A DNA stretch of 59,264 nucleotides, from assembly GCA_003023565.1 (NCBI GenBank), contig PXSA01000022.1, positions 1-59,264 of the forward strand, given 5' to 3'. The stretch is from Halobacteriales archaeon QS_9_68_17 (GTDB taxonomy: Archaea > Halobacteriota > Halobacteria > Halobacteriales > Natronoarchaeaceae). The position numbers and the translations under genes were made by a program. Shown here in pieces: positions 16,578 to 25,417 of the stretch. Each line of letters starts with the position of its first letter. Within the stretch, counting starts at the first letter, position 1. The notes beneath the pieces are model-generated. The model was not told the DNA's origin, searched no databases, and saw only the letters and a list, made by a program, of their open reading frames with translations.

Positions 16578-17381
16578 TCAGTCGCGGCGGTAGACACGCA
16601 ACCGGCCGTCGAGGACGGTGAACGCGGACTTCAGGTTCGGCGGGATCGTCTCGGCCTTGCCGATGACGAGATACCCGCCCGGGCGGATCGACCGGGCGAT
16701 GGTCTCCAGAATGGGCCGCTTGTACTCGTTGTCGATGTAGATGAAGAGGTTCCGACAGACGACGAGGTCGAAGCCCGACTTGGAGTCGTCGTTGATGAGG
16801 TCGTGGTGTTCGAAGGTGACGTGATCGCGTATCTCGTCGCGCATCGAGAACGTGTCGCCGTTCCGGTCGACGAAACGGGGGTAATACGAGAGAAAGCTCA
16901 ACTGGTCGTCGATGTCGACAGTCCTGGTGCTCTCGTAGACGCCCTCTCGCGCGTGGTTCAGCGACTTGTCGTTGATGTCCGTGGCGAGGACGGCGAGCTT
17001 CTCCTCGTCGACCCGCGGGTCGTCGTGGGCGAGCATCGCCAGCGAGTACGGTTCCCTGCCGTCCGCGCAGGCGGCGCTCCACGCGCGGATCGCCCCCTGG
17101 GACTCGGAGAGGTCCCGGAGGATGTCCTCGATCCCGTCCCAGACGTCCTCGTTGCGGAAGAAGCCGGTGACGTTGATGCTGAAGGCGTCTAACAGGGCCT
17201 CCTGCTCGTCGGCGTCGTCGCGGAGGAGCCGCAGGTACTCCGTGTAGTCGTCGGAGCCCGTCCGACGCATCCGGGAGGCGAGCCGCCGCTGGAGATAACT
17301 GTCGTTGTAATGACTCGTCGCGAAGGCCATCTCGTCCTCGATGAACGCGGCGAGTCGCGTGAACGACTCGTCGGCGCTCAC
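16578..17381 (-). CDS. cheR: Chemotaxis protein methyltransferase CheR
   Basis: 267 residues, normal for CheR. The N-terminal helical domain (about 1-75) carries YLQRRLASRMRR, the basic helix that contacts receptors. The SAM-binding catalytic domain follows (WSAACADGREPYSLAM, ATDINDKSLNHAREG, DLVVCRNLFIYID). It methylates glutamates on transducers such as the one at 13190, using SAM, for sensory adaptation. It is the last gene of the che operon; its start overlaps the end of cheD by 4 nt, which suggests coupled translation. Confidence 0.95.
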   Translation of the reverse strand: MSADESFTRLAAFIEDEMAFATSHYNDSYLQRRLASRMRRTGSDDYTEYLRLLRDDADEQEALLDAFSINVTGFFRNEDVWDGIEDILRDLSESQGAIRAWSAACADGREPYSLAMLAHDDPRVDEEKLAVLATDINDKSLNHAREGVYESTRTVDIDDQLSFLSYYPRFVDRNGDTFSMRDEIRDHVTFEHHDLINDDSKSGFDLVVCRNLFIYIDNEYKRPILETIARSIRPGGYLVIGKAETIPPNLKSAFTVLDGRLRVYRRD

Positions 17382-17902
17382 AGTTCCGTCACGCCTCCGG
17401 CTTCCTCGTCGGAAGAGTTGATCGTCAGCACCCCCGTTCCCGCGTCGAACTCGACGGTGCGGCCGCGCTGGCCGCCGACCTCCTCGGCGACGACGGGGAC
17501 GCCGAGTTTGTCGAGTTCCTCTCGCGCCGCCGTGACGTTGCGCTTGCCGACCGCCTCGCCGAAGCTATCGAACTCGAATATGTCGCTGCCGCCGGCGATC
17601 TTCGCTTCGACGTCCGTGTAGGTCGCCCCGCGCTCCACCATCTGGCGAAGCATCGCGCGGATCGCCGTGTCCGCGAACTTGCCGGGGTTCTCCTCGCTGG
17701 CGTCGTTGTCGTCGCCGTCCGGGAGCATCGCGTGTGCGAGGCCGGCGACGCCGACCGCGTCGTCGTACAGCGCGACGGCCAGACACGACCCGAGACCGTA
17801 CGACTTCAGGGTCACGTCCTCGTCGGTCACGTAGAACTCCGAGATGCCGACCTGAACCGGGTCCGGCGTGGGCGCGCCGGGTTCGCTGCCGTACGTTTTC
17901 AT
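17378..17902 (-). CDS. cheD: Chemoreceptor glutamine deamidase CheD
   Basis: 174 residues. The catalytic cysteine C40 (YGLGSCLAVALYD) and histidine H57 (GLAHAML) are 17 residues apart, as in Thermotoga CheD; S34 takes the place of the third residue. CheD deamidates receptor glutamines and also binds CheC, raising its CheY-P phosphatase activity. It overlaps the upstream cheC-like gene and downstream cheR by 4 nt each. GGAAGC-type Gly-rich loops (AKIAGGSDIFEF) are the family's usual receptor-docking region. Confidence 0.93.
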   Translation of the reverse strand: MKTYGSEPGAPTPDPVQVGISEFYVTDEDVTLKSYGLGSCLAVALYDDAVGVAGLAHAMLPDGDDNDASEENPGKFADTAIRAMLRQMVERGATYTDVEAKIAGGSDIFEFDSFGEAVGKRNVTAAREELDKLGVPVVAEEVGGQRGRTVEFDAGTGVLTINSSDEEAGGVTEL

Positions 17903-19143
17903 GATGACTCGGCTTCGTCGACCGGGAACTCCGCCGTCGTCTTGGCGTCCTCGACCCGGTCCACGTCGAGGTCGTTCAGCGCGCGCTCCAAGTCCTCCTC
18001 GTTGGGGATGGCGTAGATGTCGCAGTCGAACTCGCGGCCCTCGGCCTTGATCTGGGTGTCGAAGACGAACGCGTACTCCTGGTCCTCGCCGAGGTTGATC
18101 ACGACGGGGTCGATGACCGCCGCCCCCATGTCGTGGATGTACTCGGGCGTGGAGTGGTCGATCGTCGTGTCGAGGACGTTCGCCCAGCCGTCCAGAAACC
18201 CGCTCGCCATGATGTTGCCGAGCTCCTTGATGGCGCTCGTCCCCATCTCGCCGAACTCGTCGTCCGGCGGCGACGGCACCGTGGCCTCGACGACCTCGCG
18301 GGCGGACTGCTCGTCGAAGAGGAACAGGAGGTAGCCGCTCGGCGTCCCGTCGAACGAGAAGGCGACCCCGACGAGCTTCTCGTCTGCGATCTCCTCGGGG
18401 ATCGTCTCCAGCGAGACGAAGTTGAGCCGCCGGATATCGACCGACGTCTCGATGCCGGTCAGCGTCGTCACGGCGTTCGCGACCTCCGTCGCGCCCTGCT
18501 GGGCGAGCTCGTCGAAGCCGACCAGCTTGTCGTACTCGATGCCGTCGCTGCCGTCGTCGCTCTGGCGTTCGAGTATCTCCGACATCGAGTCGTGTTCGGG
18601 CAGCAGGTAGTGCCGGTAGCCGATCTCCGTACCGACCGCCTCGATCCGGCTGTGAAACAGCAGGGCGAGGTCGTCCTCGCTCGGCGCGGTCTCCAGACCG
18701 CCGAAGAACGGCTCGGCGGTCTCGCCCTCGATGAAGTCGGGGGTCGACACGTCGATGACCGTGCCGAGTACGTCGGCCCAGCCGTCGATGAAGCCGTTCG
18801 TCATGATCTGCCCGACCTCCGTGACGGCGCTCTGGTCCATCTCGTCGAACTCGCCGGACGCCTCGTCCTGAACGAGCGTCTGGACGACCTCGCGGGCCGC
18901 CTCGCGGTCGAAGATGATGATCGAGTGGCCTTCGAGGCCGGCGCTGAGTTCGACGCGGACGCCGACCTTCTCGCGGCCGTCATTGATCTCGGCGCGGATC
19001 TCGGAGCCGCGCATGAAGTTGAGCTTCGTCACGCCCACGCGCGTTTGGACGCCGGTCATGCTCGTGAGCCGACCGGCGGCGAGGCCCGCTCCCTCGCGGG
19101 CCATGCGGTAGAACGTGCCGAGCGCGTTGACGTCGAGTTTCAT
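17899..19143 (-). CDS. Two-domain CheC-like CheY-P phosphatase
   Basis: 414 residues with two CheC repeats (about 1-195 and 205-400). The CheC/CheX/FliY active site is E-x2-N. The second domain has it (IKELGNIMASGFLDGW). In the first domain the Asn is replaced: E109-V-G-Q112 in VTEVGQIMTNGFIDGW. The first domain may therefore be weaker or purely structural (inference). Such proteins dephosphorylate CheY-P or partner with CheD and, in haloarchaea, with CheF-type adaptors. Start and stop each overlap neighbours by 4 nt, so it is translationally coupled in the operon. Confidence 0.88.
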   Translation of the reverse strand: MKLDVNALGTFYRMAREGAGLAAGRLTSMTGVQTRVGVTKLNFMRGSEIRAEINDGREKVGVRVELSAGLEGHSIIIFDREAAREVVQTLVQDEASGEFDEMDQSAVTEVGQIMTNGFIDGWADVLGTVIDVSTPDFIEGETAEPFFGGLETAPSEDDLALLFHSRIEAVGTEIGYRHYLLPEHDSMSEILERQSDDGSDGIEYDKLVGFDELAQQGATEVANAVTTLTGIETSVDIRRLNFVSLETIPEEIADEKLVGVAFSFDGTPSGYLLFLFDEQSAREVVEATVPSPPDDEFGEMGTSAIKELGNIMASGFLDGWANVLDTTIDHSTPEYIHDMGAAVIDPVVINLGEDQEYAFVFDTQIKAEGREFDCDIYAIPNEEDLERALNDLDVDRVEDAKTTAEFPVDEAESS

Positions 19144-19745
19144 GACGGTCTCGCCTCGATGCTGTTGACCATTTCGACGAACTCTTCCAGGTCGGGGAAA
19201 GCGTAGATCTCCGCTTCGATCTCGTAGCTCGGGACGTTCATACTGGAGTCGAAGAACAGCGCGAGGTCCTCTCCGCCGAGCCCCGCCGTCCTTTCGACTA
19301 CCTCGCCGGCCGGCGCGTATACGAGTTGCGGGGTGGCGATGTCTATCGTCCGTCCCAGCACGTCGGCCCAGCCGTCGATGAAGCCGCTGGCCATCATGTT
19401 GCCGAGTTCCTCGACGGCGCTTCTGGCCATCTCGCCGGAGACGCCGGAGAGGTCGTCGACCATGTCCGACAGCATCAGCGCGGTGATCTTCTTCGCGCTG
19501 GCCTCGGGGAAGAGGATGAGGATGTGGCCGTGCGGAGGCTCCATGAGACGGACGCGAACGCCCACCCGCTTGCCGTCGCCGAGTTGGGCCTTGATGTCCT
19601 CGATGTCCATGAAGTTCGTCTTGGTGACCTCCATCCGGGCGTCTTCGCCCGTGAGCTTGCTCATGTTGTCGGCGACGCCGTTCGTCCCGACTTTGGCCAT
19701 CTCGTTGATGAGACTCAGCTTCCGAATGTCGACCATCAGACTCAT
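19140..19745 (-). CDS. cheC: CheC, CheY-P phosphatase
   Basis: 201 residues from the ATG at 19745; the longer frame would run into the end of cheA. A single CheC domain with the intact E-x2-N motif in VEELGNMMASGFIDGW. N-terminal MVDIRKLSLINEMAKVG and LSKLTGEDARMEVTKTNF are the usual dimer/CheD-contact segments. It stops signalling by hydrolysing CheY-P. It follows cheA by 28 nt and overlaps the next cheC-like gene by 4 nt. Confidence 0.92.
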   Translation of the reverse strand: MSLMVDIRKLSLINEMAKVGTNGVADNMSKLTGEDARMEVTKTNFMDIEDIKAQLGDGKRVGVRVRLMEPPHGHILILFPEASAKKITALMLSDMVDDLSGVSGEMARSAVEELGNMMASGFIDGWADVLGRTIDIATPQLVYAPAGEVVERTAGLGGEDLALFFDSSMNVPSYEIEAEIYAFPDLEEFVEMVNSIEARPS

Positions 19746-19773
19746 AGTTGCCTCCTCGTGTGTGTGTTCGGTA

Positions 19774-22700
19774 TCATAGTGACTCAACGTCCAGAATGTT
19801 GACCACGTCTCCCTCGCCGAGCACCGTCGCACCGCTCATGCCCGGCACGTCGCCGAGCACGCCCTCGTAGGGCTTCACCACGACCTCCTGCTGGCCGCGG
19901 ACCTCGTCGCAGTGCAGCGCCACGGGACGGACGTCGTCGCGAACACTGACGAGCATCCCGTCTCCGTTGCGGTGGGTCCCGGGGGTGTCGAGCGTTTCGC
20001 CGAGTCGGACGAGGGGGGACTCCGATCCCTCCTCGTCGCCGCGGACGACGACCTCGCGGCCGTCGACGGTCTCGACGCCGCGGACGGGACCGATGTCCTC
20101 GACGTCCTTGATCGGGATGCCATACTCCTCGTCGCCGGACTTGACGAACAACACGTCCGCGATGGCGACCGTGACCGGCAGGGTCAGTCGGACCGTCGTG
20201 CCCTCGCCGGGCTCGCTGTCGACGACCACGTCGCCGTTCAGGTCCTCGACCGTGCTGGCGACGACGTCCATCCCGACGCCGCGACCGCTGACGTCGGTGA
20301 CCTCCTCCGTCGTCGAGAACCCGGAGTGGAAGATGAGGTCGTACACGTCATCATCGGCCATCGCCGCGGCCTCCGTCTCGGTGACGACGCCCTGTTCGAC
20401 GGCCTCCTCGCGGAGGCCGTCCACGTCGAGGCCGCGACCGTCGTCCTCCACTTCGATGACGACGCGGTCGCGCTCCCGACGCGCCCGGAGTTCGATCGTT
20501 CCGGTGGGGTCTTTGTCCGCCGCCTCCCGTTCCTCGGGCGACTCGACGCCGTGGTCGACGGCGTTGCGGACGATGTGGACCAGCGGGTCGCCGATATCGT
20601 TCAGGATGCTCCGGTCGATCTCGACGTCGTCGCCGTGCATCTCGAAGGTGACCTGCTTGCCCTGCTCGCGGGAGATGTCCCGGACGATGCGGGGCAGCTT
20701 GTTCGCCACCGTGTTCAGCGGGACGAGCCGAATGTCCATCACCGTGTCCTGCAACTCGCCGGTGATGTCTTCCAGTTCGTCCAGTTCGTCGTCGAGGACG
20801 GCCAGCGATTCGCCGCGCTCTATCGCCCGCCGCAGGCGGACGCGGGAGGTGACCATCCCCTCGACGAGGTTCATCAGGCTATCGACCTCGTCGACGTCGA
20901 CGCGCACCGACTGTATCTCCTCGGTACCAGCGGACGGCCCGCCCTGGTCGACGGCCGAGCGGGGTTCGTCGCCCCGCTCGGCGTCGGCGACCGCGCCGTC
21001 GGACCCCGCGCTCGTATCGGCGGTGTCGTCCGCGTCAGCGGCCGCCTCGGTCTCCGCAACCGACGCGTCGGCCGCGTCGGCCGCGTCGCCGTCGGTCCCC
21101 CCGACGTCGGGGGACTGGAAGCCCTCGAACTCGTCGGCGGTCCCCGTCGACGTGTCGAACGCCGACCCGGAGTCGTCGAGGTCGAGGTCGTCGAACTCGC
21201 CGGTCTCGACGCCGTCGCCGGCGTCAGCGGCCTCCGCGCTCGCGGAGCCGTTCGCGGCGTCCGCGCCGCTGTCGGCGGTGTCGGTCTCGACCCCGCTGTC
21301 GGCGTCGTCGTCGCCGAAGCCGATGTCGCCGACGTCGTCGGTCGACGCGGCCGCGCCGTCCGTCTCCGAGGACTCGTCGTCGAGTCCCTCGCCGAAGTCG
21401 ATGTCGCCGAACGGGTCGTCCTCCTCGGAACCGCTCGATCCGGTCCCGTCGTCGTCGGACGACGCGTCCTCGGGGTCGAGTTCCGTTCCCGTCTCCTCGG
21501 TGCCGGCGTCGGCGGTCGTTCCGCTCCCCTCGACCGCGTCGCCGTCGTCGCCGAACTCGATCTCGCCGAACGCTCCGCCGTCGGCGTCGCCCGTGTCGTC
21601 GCCCGCGTCGGGGTCGGCGTCCACGCCGGGGTCGTCCTCGACGTCGGTTTCGAGGTCGGCATCGGCTTCGGACTCGCCGTCGGGACCGAACTCGGCCTCG
21701 ACGTCGATCTCGTCCTCGTCGCCGTCGAACGCACCGAGTTCGCCGCCCTCGCGAGCGTTCGCGAGCGAGGGCTCGTCGGAACTCGTTCCGTCGGCGTCCT
21801 CGCGAGACGCAGTCGAGCGAGGGCTCGATGAGCTCTGCTCGTCGGCGTCCTCGTGAGACACAGTCGAGCGAGGGCTCGATGAGCTCTGCTCATCGGCGTC
21901 GCCCCCGAGCAGTTCGTCGAAGCCGACCTCGTCGTCGCTGTCGAGTTCGTCGAACTCGAGTTCGTCGAGTTCGTCCTGCAACTCGTCGAAGCCGACCGGA
22001 TCGACCTCCTCTTTGAGTTCAGCGAACGTGCTAGAGGCGTCTTCGACCTCTTCGTCGTCCGCCGCGGCCGGTTCGGACCCCGGTTCGGCGTCGGCCGCCG
22101 CGCCGGTCTCTGTCTCGTCGAGCAGTTCGTCGACGTCCGGCTCCCCGTCCGCTTCGTCGTCCGCGGCGGTCGAGACGTCGGGGCTTGTGTCGATGTCCGC
22201 GAAGGAGCCGGCGTCGCCGAGGTCGTCCAGCCCCTCCATGTCCTCGACCTCGTCGACCAGGGAGTCGAGGTCGTCGAACTGGTCGACTTCGTCGTCGGCG
22301 AGCAGGTCGTCAACGGACATGTCCGCAGAGTCGGACGCCTCGTCGTCGGTCGCAGTCCCGCCGTCGCCCGCGTCGGCAGACTCGGCCTCCGTGGCGATCG
22401 CGGTCGCGTCTGTGATGATCGCGTCCTCGACCGCGTCGACCGGTTCGAGCGCGGCGCTGATCGCCGTCTCGCCGACGGGACTGGCGAACGCGGCGTCGAA
22501 CGCCCATCCGTGGTCACCGTCTTCGATGACGTCCTCGGTGGGGTCGGTGCCGAGGAGGTCGAAGGCGTCCCGGAGGGCCTCGACGACGAGAACGCCGTTG
22601 TTCACCTGGTCGCTCTCGGCGACGTCGAGACGGACGTGATACACGTCGTGGCCGCCGTCCGCGGGGCGGTTCACGGACGACAGCAGGTCGCGGACCTCGT

Positions 22701-23097
22701 CGTCGTCCGGTTCCGCGATGCCGTCGTCGTCGCCGTAGGCGCGGAGGGCCTCGATGGTCGCCGACGGGTCCGTCTGCGGTTCGCCGTTGCGACGGACCTC
22801 GTCGATCATCGCTTCGAGGAGGTCGACCCCCTCGAACACCCGGTCCATCAGGGACGGCGTGACCTCGACCCCGCCGGTGCGGACCGATTCGAGGAGGTCC
22901 TCCAGAGCGTGGGAGAGGTCGCTGGCGTCGGAAAAGCCCATCGCGCCGCAGTTCCCCTTGAGGGTGTGGGCGGTCCGGAAGACCTCTTCCATCGCCGCGT
23001 CGTCGTCCGGATCGTTTTCCAGTCGCAACAGCGCGTTGTTCAGTGCCGTGATGTTCTCTTCGCTCTCTTGAACGAAGTCCCTGACGTACTCATCCAT
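19774..23097 (-). CDS. cheA: Chemotaxis histidine kinase CheA with very long acidic linker
   Basis: 1107 residues, well above the usual 650-700. P1 (HPt) has the phospho-acceptor H44 in RTAHTLKGNCGAMG. P2 (about 152-235) is the CheY/CheB-binding domain. A linker of nearly 490 residues (about 237-723) is Asp/Glu/Ala/Ser-rich and contains a duplicated 17-residue unit. Then come P3 dimerisation (about 724-795), the P4 kinase with N, G1 and G2 boxes (HIVRNAVDHG, VEDDGRGLD, GRGVGMDVV) and the P5 CheW-like domain to the end. ATG at 23097 is used; GTG at 23106 is an alternative. It overlaps cheB by 8 nt. It passes phosphate from ATP to CheY and CheB. Confidence 0.95.
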   Translation of the reverse strand: MDEYVRDFVQESEENITALNNALLRLENDPDDDAAMEEVFRTAHTLKGNCGAMGFSDASDLSHALEDLLESVRTGGVEVTPSLMDRVFEGVDLLEAMIDEVRRNGEPQTDPSATIEALRAYGDDDGIAEPDDDEVRDLLSSVNRPADGGHDVYHVRLDVAESDQVNNGVLVVEALRDAFDLLGTDPTEDVIEDGDHGWAFDAAFASPVGETAISAALEPVDAVEDAIITDATAIATEAESADAGDGGTATDDEASDSADMSVDDLLADDEVDQFDDLDSLVDEVEDMEGLDDLGDAGSFADIDTSPDVSTAADDEADGEPDVDELLDETETGAAADAEPGSEPAAADDEEVEDASSTFAELKEEVDPVGFDELQDELDELEFDELDSDDEVGFDELLGGDADEQSSSSPRSTVSHEDADEQSSSSPRSTASREDADGTSSDEPSLANAREGGELGAFDGDEDEIDVEAEFGPDGESEADADLETDVEDDPGVDADPDAGDDTGDADGGAFGEIEFGDDGDAVEGSGTTADAGTEETGTELDPEDASSDDDGTGSSGSEEDDPFGDIDFGEGLDDESSETDGAAASTDDVGDIGFGDDDADSGVETDTADSGADAANGSASAEAADAGDGVETGEFDDLDLDDSGSAFDTSTGTADEFEGFQSPDVGGTDGDAADAADASVAETEAAADADDTADTSAGSDGAVADAERGDEPRSAVDQGGPSAGTEEIQSVRVDVDEVDSLMNLVEGMVTSRVRLRRAIERGESLAVLDDELDELEDITGELQDTVMDIRLVPLNTVANKLPRIVRDISREQGKQVTFEMHGDDVEIDRSILNDIGDPLVHIVRNAVDHGVESPEEREAADKDPTGTIELRARRERDRVVIEVEDDGRGLDVDGLREEAVEQGVVTETEAAAMADDDVYDLIFHSGFSTTEEVTDVSGRGVGMDVVASTVEDLNGDVVVDSEPGEGTTVRLTLPVTVAIADVLFVKSGDEEYGIPIKDVEDIGPVRGVETVDGREVVVRGDEEGSESPLVRLGETLDTPGTHRNGDGMLVSVRDDVRPVALHCDEVRGQQEVVVKPYEGVLGDVPGMSGATVLGEGDVVNILDVESL
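21746..21891. repeat. Palindrome plus 51-bp tandem repeat inside cheA
   Basis: 21746-21771 is a hairpin with CCCTCGC/GCGAGGG arms around a second palindrome TCGCGA...TCGCGA. 21790-21840 and 21841-21891 are two copies of a 51-bp unit with only a few differences. They encode a 17-residue unit (EQSSSSPRST...SxEDAD) in the CheA linker. The Ser/Arg content stands out against the acidic linker. The multiple of three keeps the frame. Confidence 0.75.
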
Positions 23098-24271
23098 GCG
23101 TATCACCGTTCGTAGTGGCCGCGTCGACGATCCCCCGCGTGAGGTCGCACACGTCGAGAACCGAATCGACGCAGCCGGTTTCGATCGCCTGCTTCGGGAT
23201 GCCGAAGACGGGGCTCGACGCCTCGTCCTGGGCGACCGTCGCCCCGCCCGCCTGCTTTATCGCCTCGATGCCGGCAGCGCCGTCTCTCCCCATGCCGGTC
23301 AGGGCAACGCCGACGAGGGGGGTCGAGACGGCGTCCGCAACGGACTCCATCGTCACGTCTATCGCCGGACGAACGCCGTGGCGTCGCTCGCTTTTCGTCA
23401 GGCGGAGGCGGAGTTCGTCGCCGTCTTCCTCGGCCACGCGCAGGTGGACCCCGCCTTTGGCGACGACCGCCTCGCCGGGACCGACGCGCCGGCCGTGACT
23501 GGCCTCGGTGACGTCGTACTCCGAGAGCGTGTTCAGGCGGGCGGCGAGCCTGTCCGTGAAGCTCGCGGGCATGTGCTGGACGACCAGCACGCGCGCCCGG
23601 AGGTCCGCGGGGAGTTCGTAGAGGATGCGCTCGACCACCTTCGGGCCGCCCGTCGACGCGCCGACGACGACCGTCGGCGTGCCGTGCGATCCCGGGCGCT
23701 CGACCGTCACGACGGGACCCCCGCCTGCGATGTCGGGCGCGACGGTCGTCTCGACGTCCAACGCACCGTCGGCGGTACTCGTCCCGGCCGTCGTCTCGGC
23801 CATGGAGTCGGCGACCGCCGCCGTCCGCTCTGCCGATCTCGCGGCGGCGGACGCCGCGCGTTCGGCGACGATCGACGAGATGTCGGCCCGTTCGACCGCC
23901 TCGATCTTCTCGGTCAGTCGCGACTCCAGGTCGTCGAGGTCCGACAGGCGCTCCTCGTCCGCCTTCGCCATGAAGTCGACGGCGCCTTTCGCGAGCGCTT
24001 CGAGCGTGGCGTCGGCCCCGGCTTCCGTGTGAGCCGACAGCATGAGGATGCGCGTCGGACACGTCGCCATGATCTCGTCGACGGCTTCGATGCCGTCCAT
24101 TCCGGGCATCTTCACGTCCATCGTGACGATATCCGGTTCGAGGTCGCGGGCGGTATCGACGCCGCTCTCGCCGTCGACCGCGCGATGGACCTCGTAGCCC
24201 TGCCCGGACAGGATGTTACCGACCACAGTTCGCATGAACTGCGAGTCATCGACAACCAGAACGCTGGTCAT
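23090..24271 (-). CDS. cheB: Receptor methylesterase/deamidase CheB
   Basis: 393 residues. Receiver domain with D52 as phospho-acceptor (VTMDVKMPGMDG) and the C-terminal methylesterase domain. Its triad is Ser in VVGASTGGP, His in VVQHMPASFT and Asp in TGMGRDGAAG. An Ala/Thr-rich linker (about 140-205) joins the two. It removes methyl groups from transducers when phosphorylated by CheA. The ATG at 24271 overlaps the cheY end by 4 nt; the longer frame would lie inside cheY. Confidence 0.95.
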   Translation of the reverse strand: MTSVLVVDDSQFMRTVVGNILSGQGYEVHRAVDGESGVDTARDLEPDIVTMDVKMPGMDGIEAVDEIMATCPTRILMLSAHTEAGADATLEALAKGAVDFMAKADEERLSDLDDLESRLTEKIEAVERADISSIVAERAASAAARSAERTAAVADSMAETTAGTSTADGALDVETTVAPDIAGGGPVVTVERPGSHGTPTVVVGASTGGPKVVERILYELPADLRARVLVVQHMPASFTDRLAARLNTLSEYDVTEASHGRRVGPGEAVVAKGGVHLRVAEEDGDELRLRLTKSERRHGVRPAIDVTMESVADAVSTPLVGVALTGMGRDGAAGIEAIKQAGGATVAQDEASSPVFGIPKQAIETGCVDSVLDVCDLTRGIVDAATTNGDTHG

Positions 24272-24630
24272 GCCGGGACGACGTCCTTGAGGGCCTTTCT
24301 GACGCTCGGCTCCTCGAACGGCTTCGTTACGTAGCCGTCCGCACCGGCCTTGACCGCGAGCTTCATCTTCTCGCGCTGCCCGACGCTGGTACACATGATG
24401 ACCCGCGAGTCGGGATCGAGTTTCTTGATGGCCGCCGTGGCCTTGATCCCGTTACACTTGGGCATCACGATGTCCATCATCACGATGTCCGGATTCTGTT
24501 CTTTGTAGAGTTTTACAGCTTCGGCTCCGTTGGACGCCTCCCCGACGATGTGATAGTCGTCTTCGAGGATCTGTCTGAGGAGATTTCGCATAAAATGAGA
24601 GTCGTCCACTATGAGGACCCCTGTCGACAT
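24268..24630 (-). CDS. cheY: Chemotaxis response regulator CheY
   Basis: 120-residue single receiver domain. D9/D10 bind metal, D53 (MMDIVMP) is the phospho-acceptor, T81 (CTSVG) and K104 (VTKPFEE) complete the switch site. In haloarchaea CheY-P acts on the archaellum motor through CheF adaptors. It is the first gene of the overlapping cheY-B-A-C-C2-D-R operon and carries the shared operator-TATA element upstream. Confidence 0.96.
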   Translation of the reverse strand: MSTGVLIVDDSHFMRNLLRQILEDDYHIVGEASNGAEAVKLYKEQNPDIVMMDIVMPKCNGIKATAAIKKLDPDSRVIMCTSVGQREKMKLAVKAGADGYVTKPFEEPSVRKALKDVVPA

Positions 24631-24669
24631 TCAGTTGATACACCAAGATTCGCTAGATGTAGCGTCACC

Positions 24670-24703
24670 ATAAATGCTATCGCCCCGTTATCACCGGTGA
24701 TAA
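24670..24703 (-). promoter_or_regulatory. Composite operator-TATA element of the che operon
   Basis: On the coding strand: TTATC, 6 nt (ACCGGT), GATAA, 9 nt, AGCATTTAT. The operator core is a perfect 18-bp palindrome at 24687-24704. TATA is at about 24668-24674, 40 nt before the cheY ATG, so a short leader is expected. Further half-sites GGTGTAA (24706-24712) and GGTGATAA (24755-24762) lie upstream. The architecture equals that in front of the transducer gene at 13130-13163. Confidence 0.8.
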
Positions 24704-24798
24704 CCGGTGTAAGAACGCGGTAGCGGGGCGTAGTCTCTCCAGAACGGTCGTTTCGGTGATAAAATCGTGCGGGCGGGAGGAGAAAGGAGGTCCGGCGG

Positions 24799-25371
24799 TC
24801 ACCCGGCGTGTTCGACCAGCAGGTCGACGTCGATGACGGAGATGCGCTCGGCGGGAGCGTCCGCCTCGTCGTCATCGTCCTCCGGCGGTATCTCGACGAC
24901 GGCCTTGACGAGGTCACCGGCGGGCATCCGGAACTCCGATTCCTCCCGTCGGATCCGGCTGACCGGGAAGGACTCGACGCCCTCCACGGCGTCGACACGG
25001 ATGGCCGCGCTCTGCTTGTCGGTAGCGCGGTCGAAGACCACGATGCGCTGGGCGTCGTCGGTCCCGGCCGCGTTCGACACCGGTAGCAAGACGCTGGGGT
25101 CGATGACGGCCGTTATCTCGCCGCGCAGGTCGGTAACTCCCTCGATGGCGTCGCTCGACCGGGGAACGCGCGTCCGCTCACCGGCCTCGACGATGCTTCG
25201 CACGTCCGCTACGTCCAGCCCGTAGGACTGCTCGTCGACCCTGAACACGAGGACGCGCTCGTGTTCCTCGGGGTCCTGGTCCTGTTCGCCGTCGTCTACG
25301 TCCGCGTGCTGTTCGTCGTCGAGGCTCACCTCGTCCACGCCGAGAAGCTCTTCTGGAAGGTTCGTTGACAT
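24799..25371 (-). CDS. cheW: Chemotaxis coupling protein CheW
   Basis: 190 residues. An acidic N-terminal extension (about 1-40) precedes a full CheW domain (VLVFRVDEQSYGLDVADVRSIVEAGERTRVPRS, VTDLRGEITAVID). A second acidic insert (EDDDDEADAP) is near the C-terminus. It bridges transducers and CheA in signalling arrays. It lies 168 nt upstream of cheY on the same strand and has its own upstream region shared with the divergent CheW-like gene at 25489. Confidence 0.93.
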   Translation of the reverse strand: MSTNLPEELLGVDEVSLDDEQHADVDDGEQDQDPEEHERVLVFRVDEQSYGLDVADVRSIVEAGERTRVPRSSDAIEGVTDLRGEITAVIDPSVLLPVSNAAGTDDAQRIVVFDRATDKQSAAIRVDAVEGVESFPVSRIRREESEFRMPAGDLVKAVVEIPPEDDDDEADAPAERISVIDVDLLVEHAG

Positions 25372-25417
25372 CGGTTAGTAGAGTATTCGCAGTCAGACAC
25401 AAAAACGTTGACCTCCG

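Noticed and set aside
21790..21891. Tandem repeat considered as a CRISPR seed
   Set aside because: Two direct copies without spacers, inside an intact reading frame; no cas genes in the window.
19912..22517. Open frames of 547-639 codons (plus and minus) across cheA
   Set aside because: They mirror the acidic CheA linker in other frames; no domain can be seen and CheA is certain.
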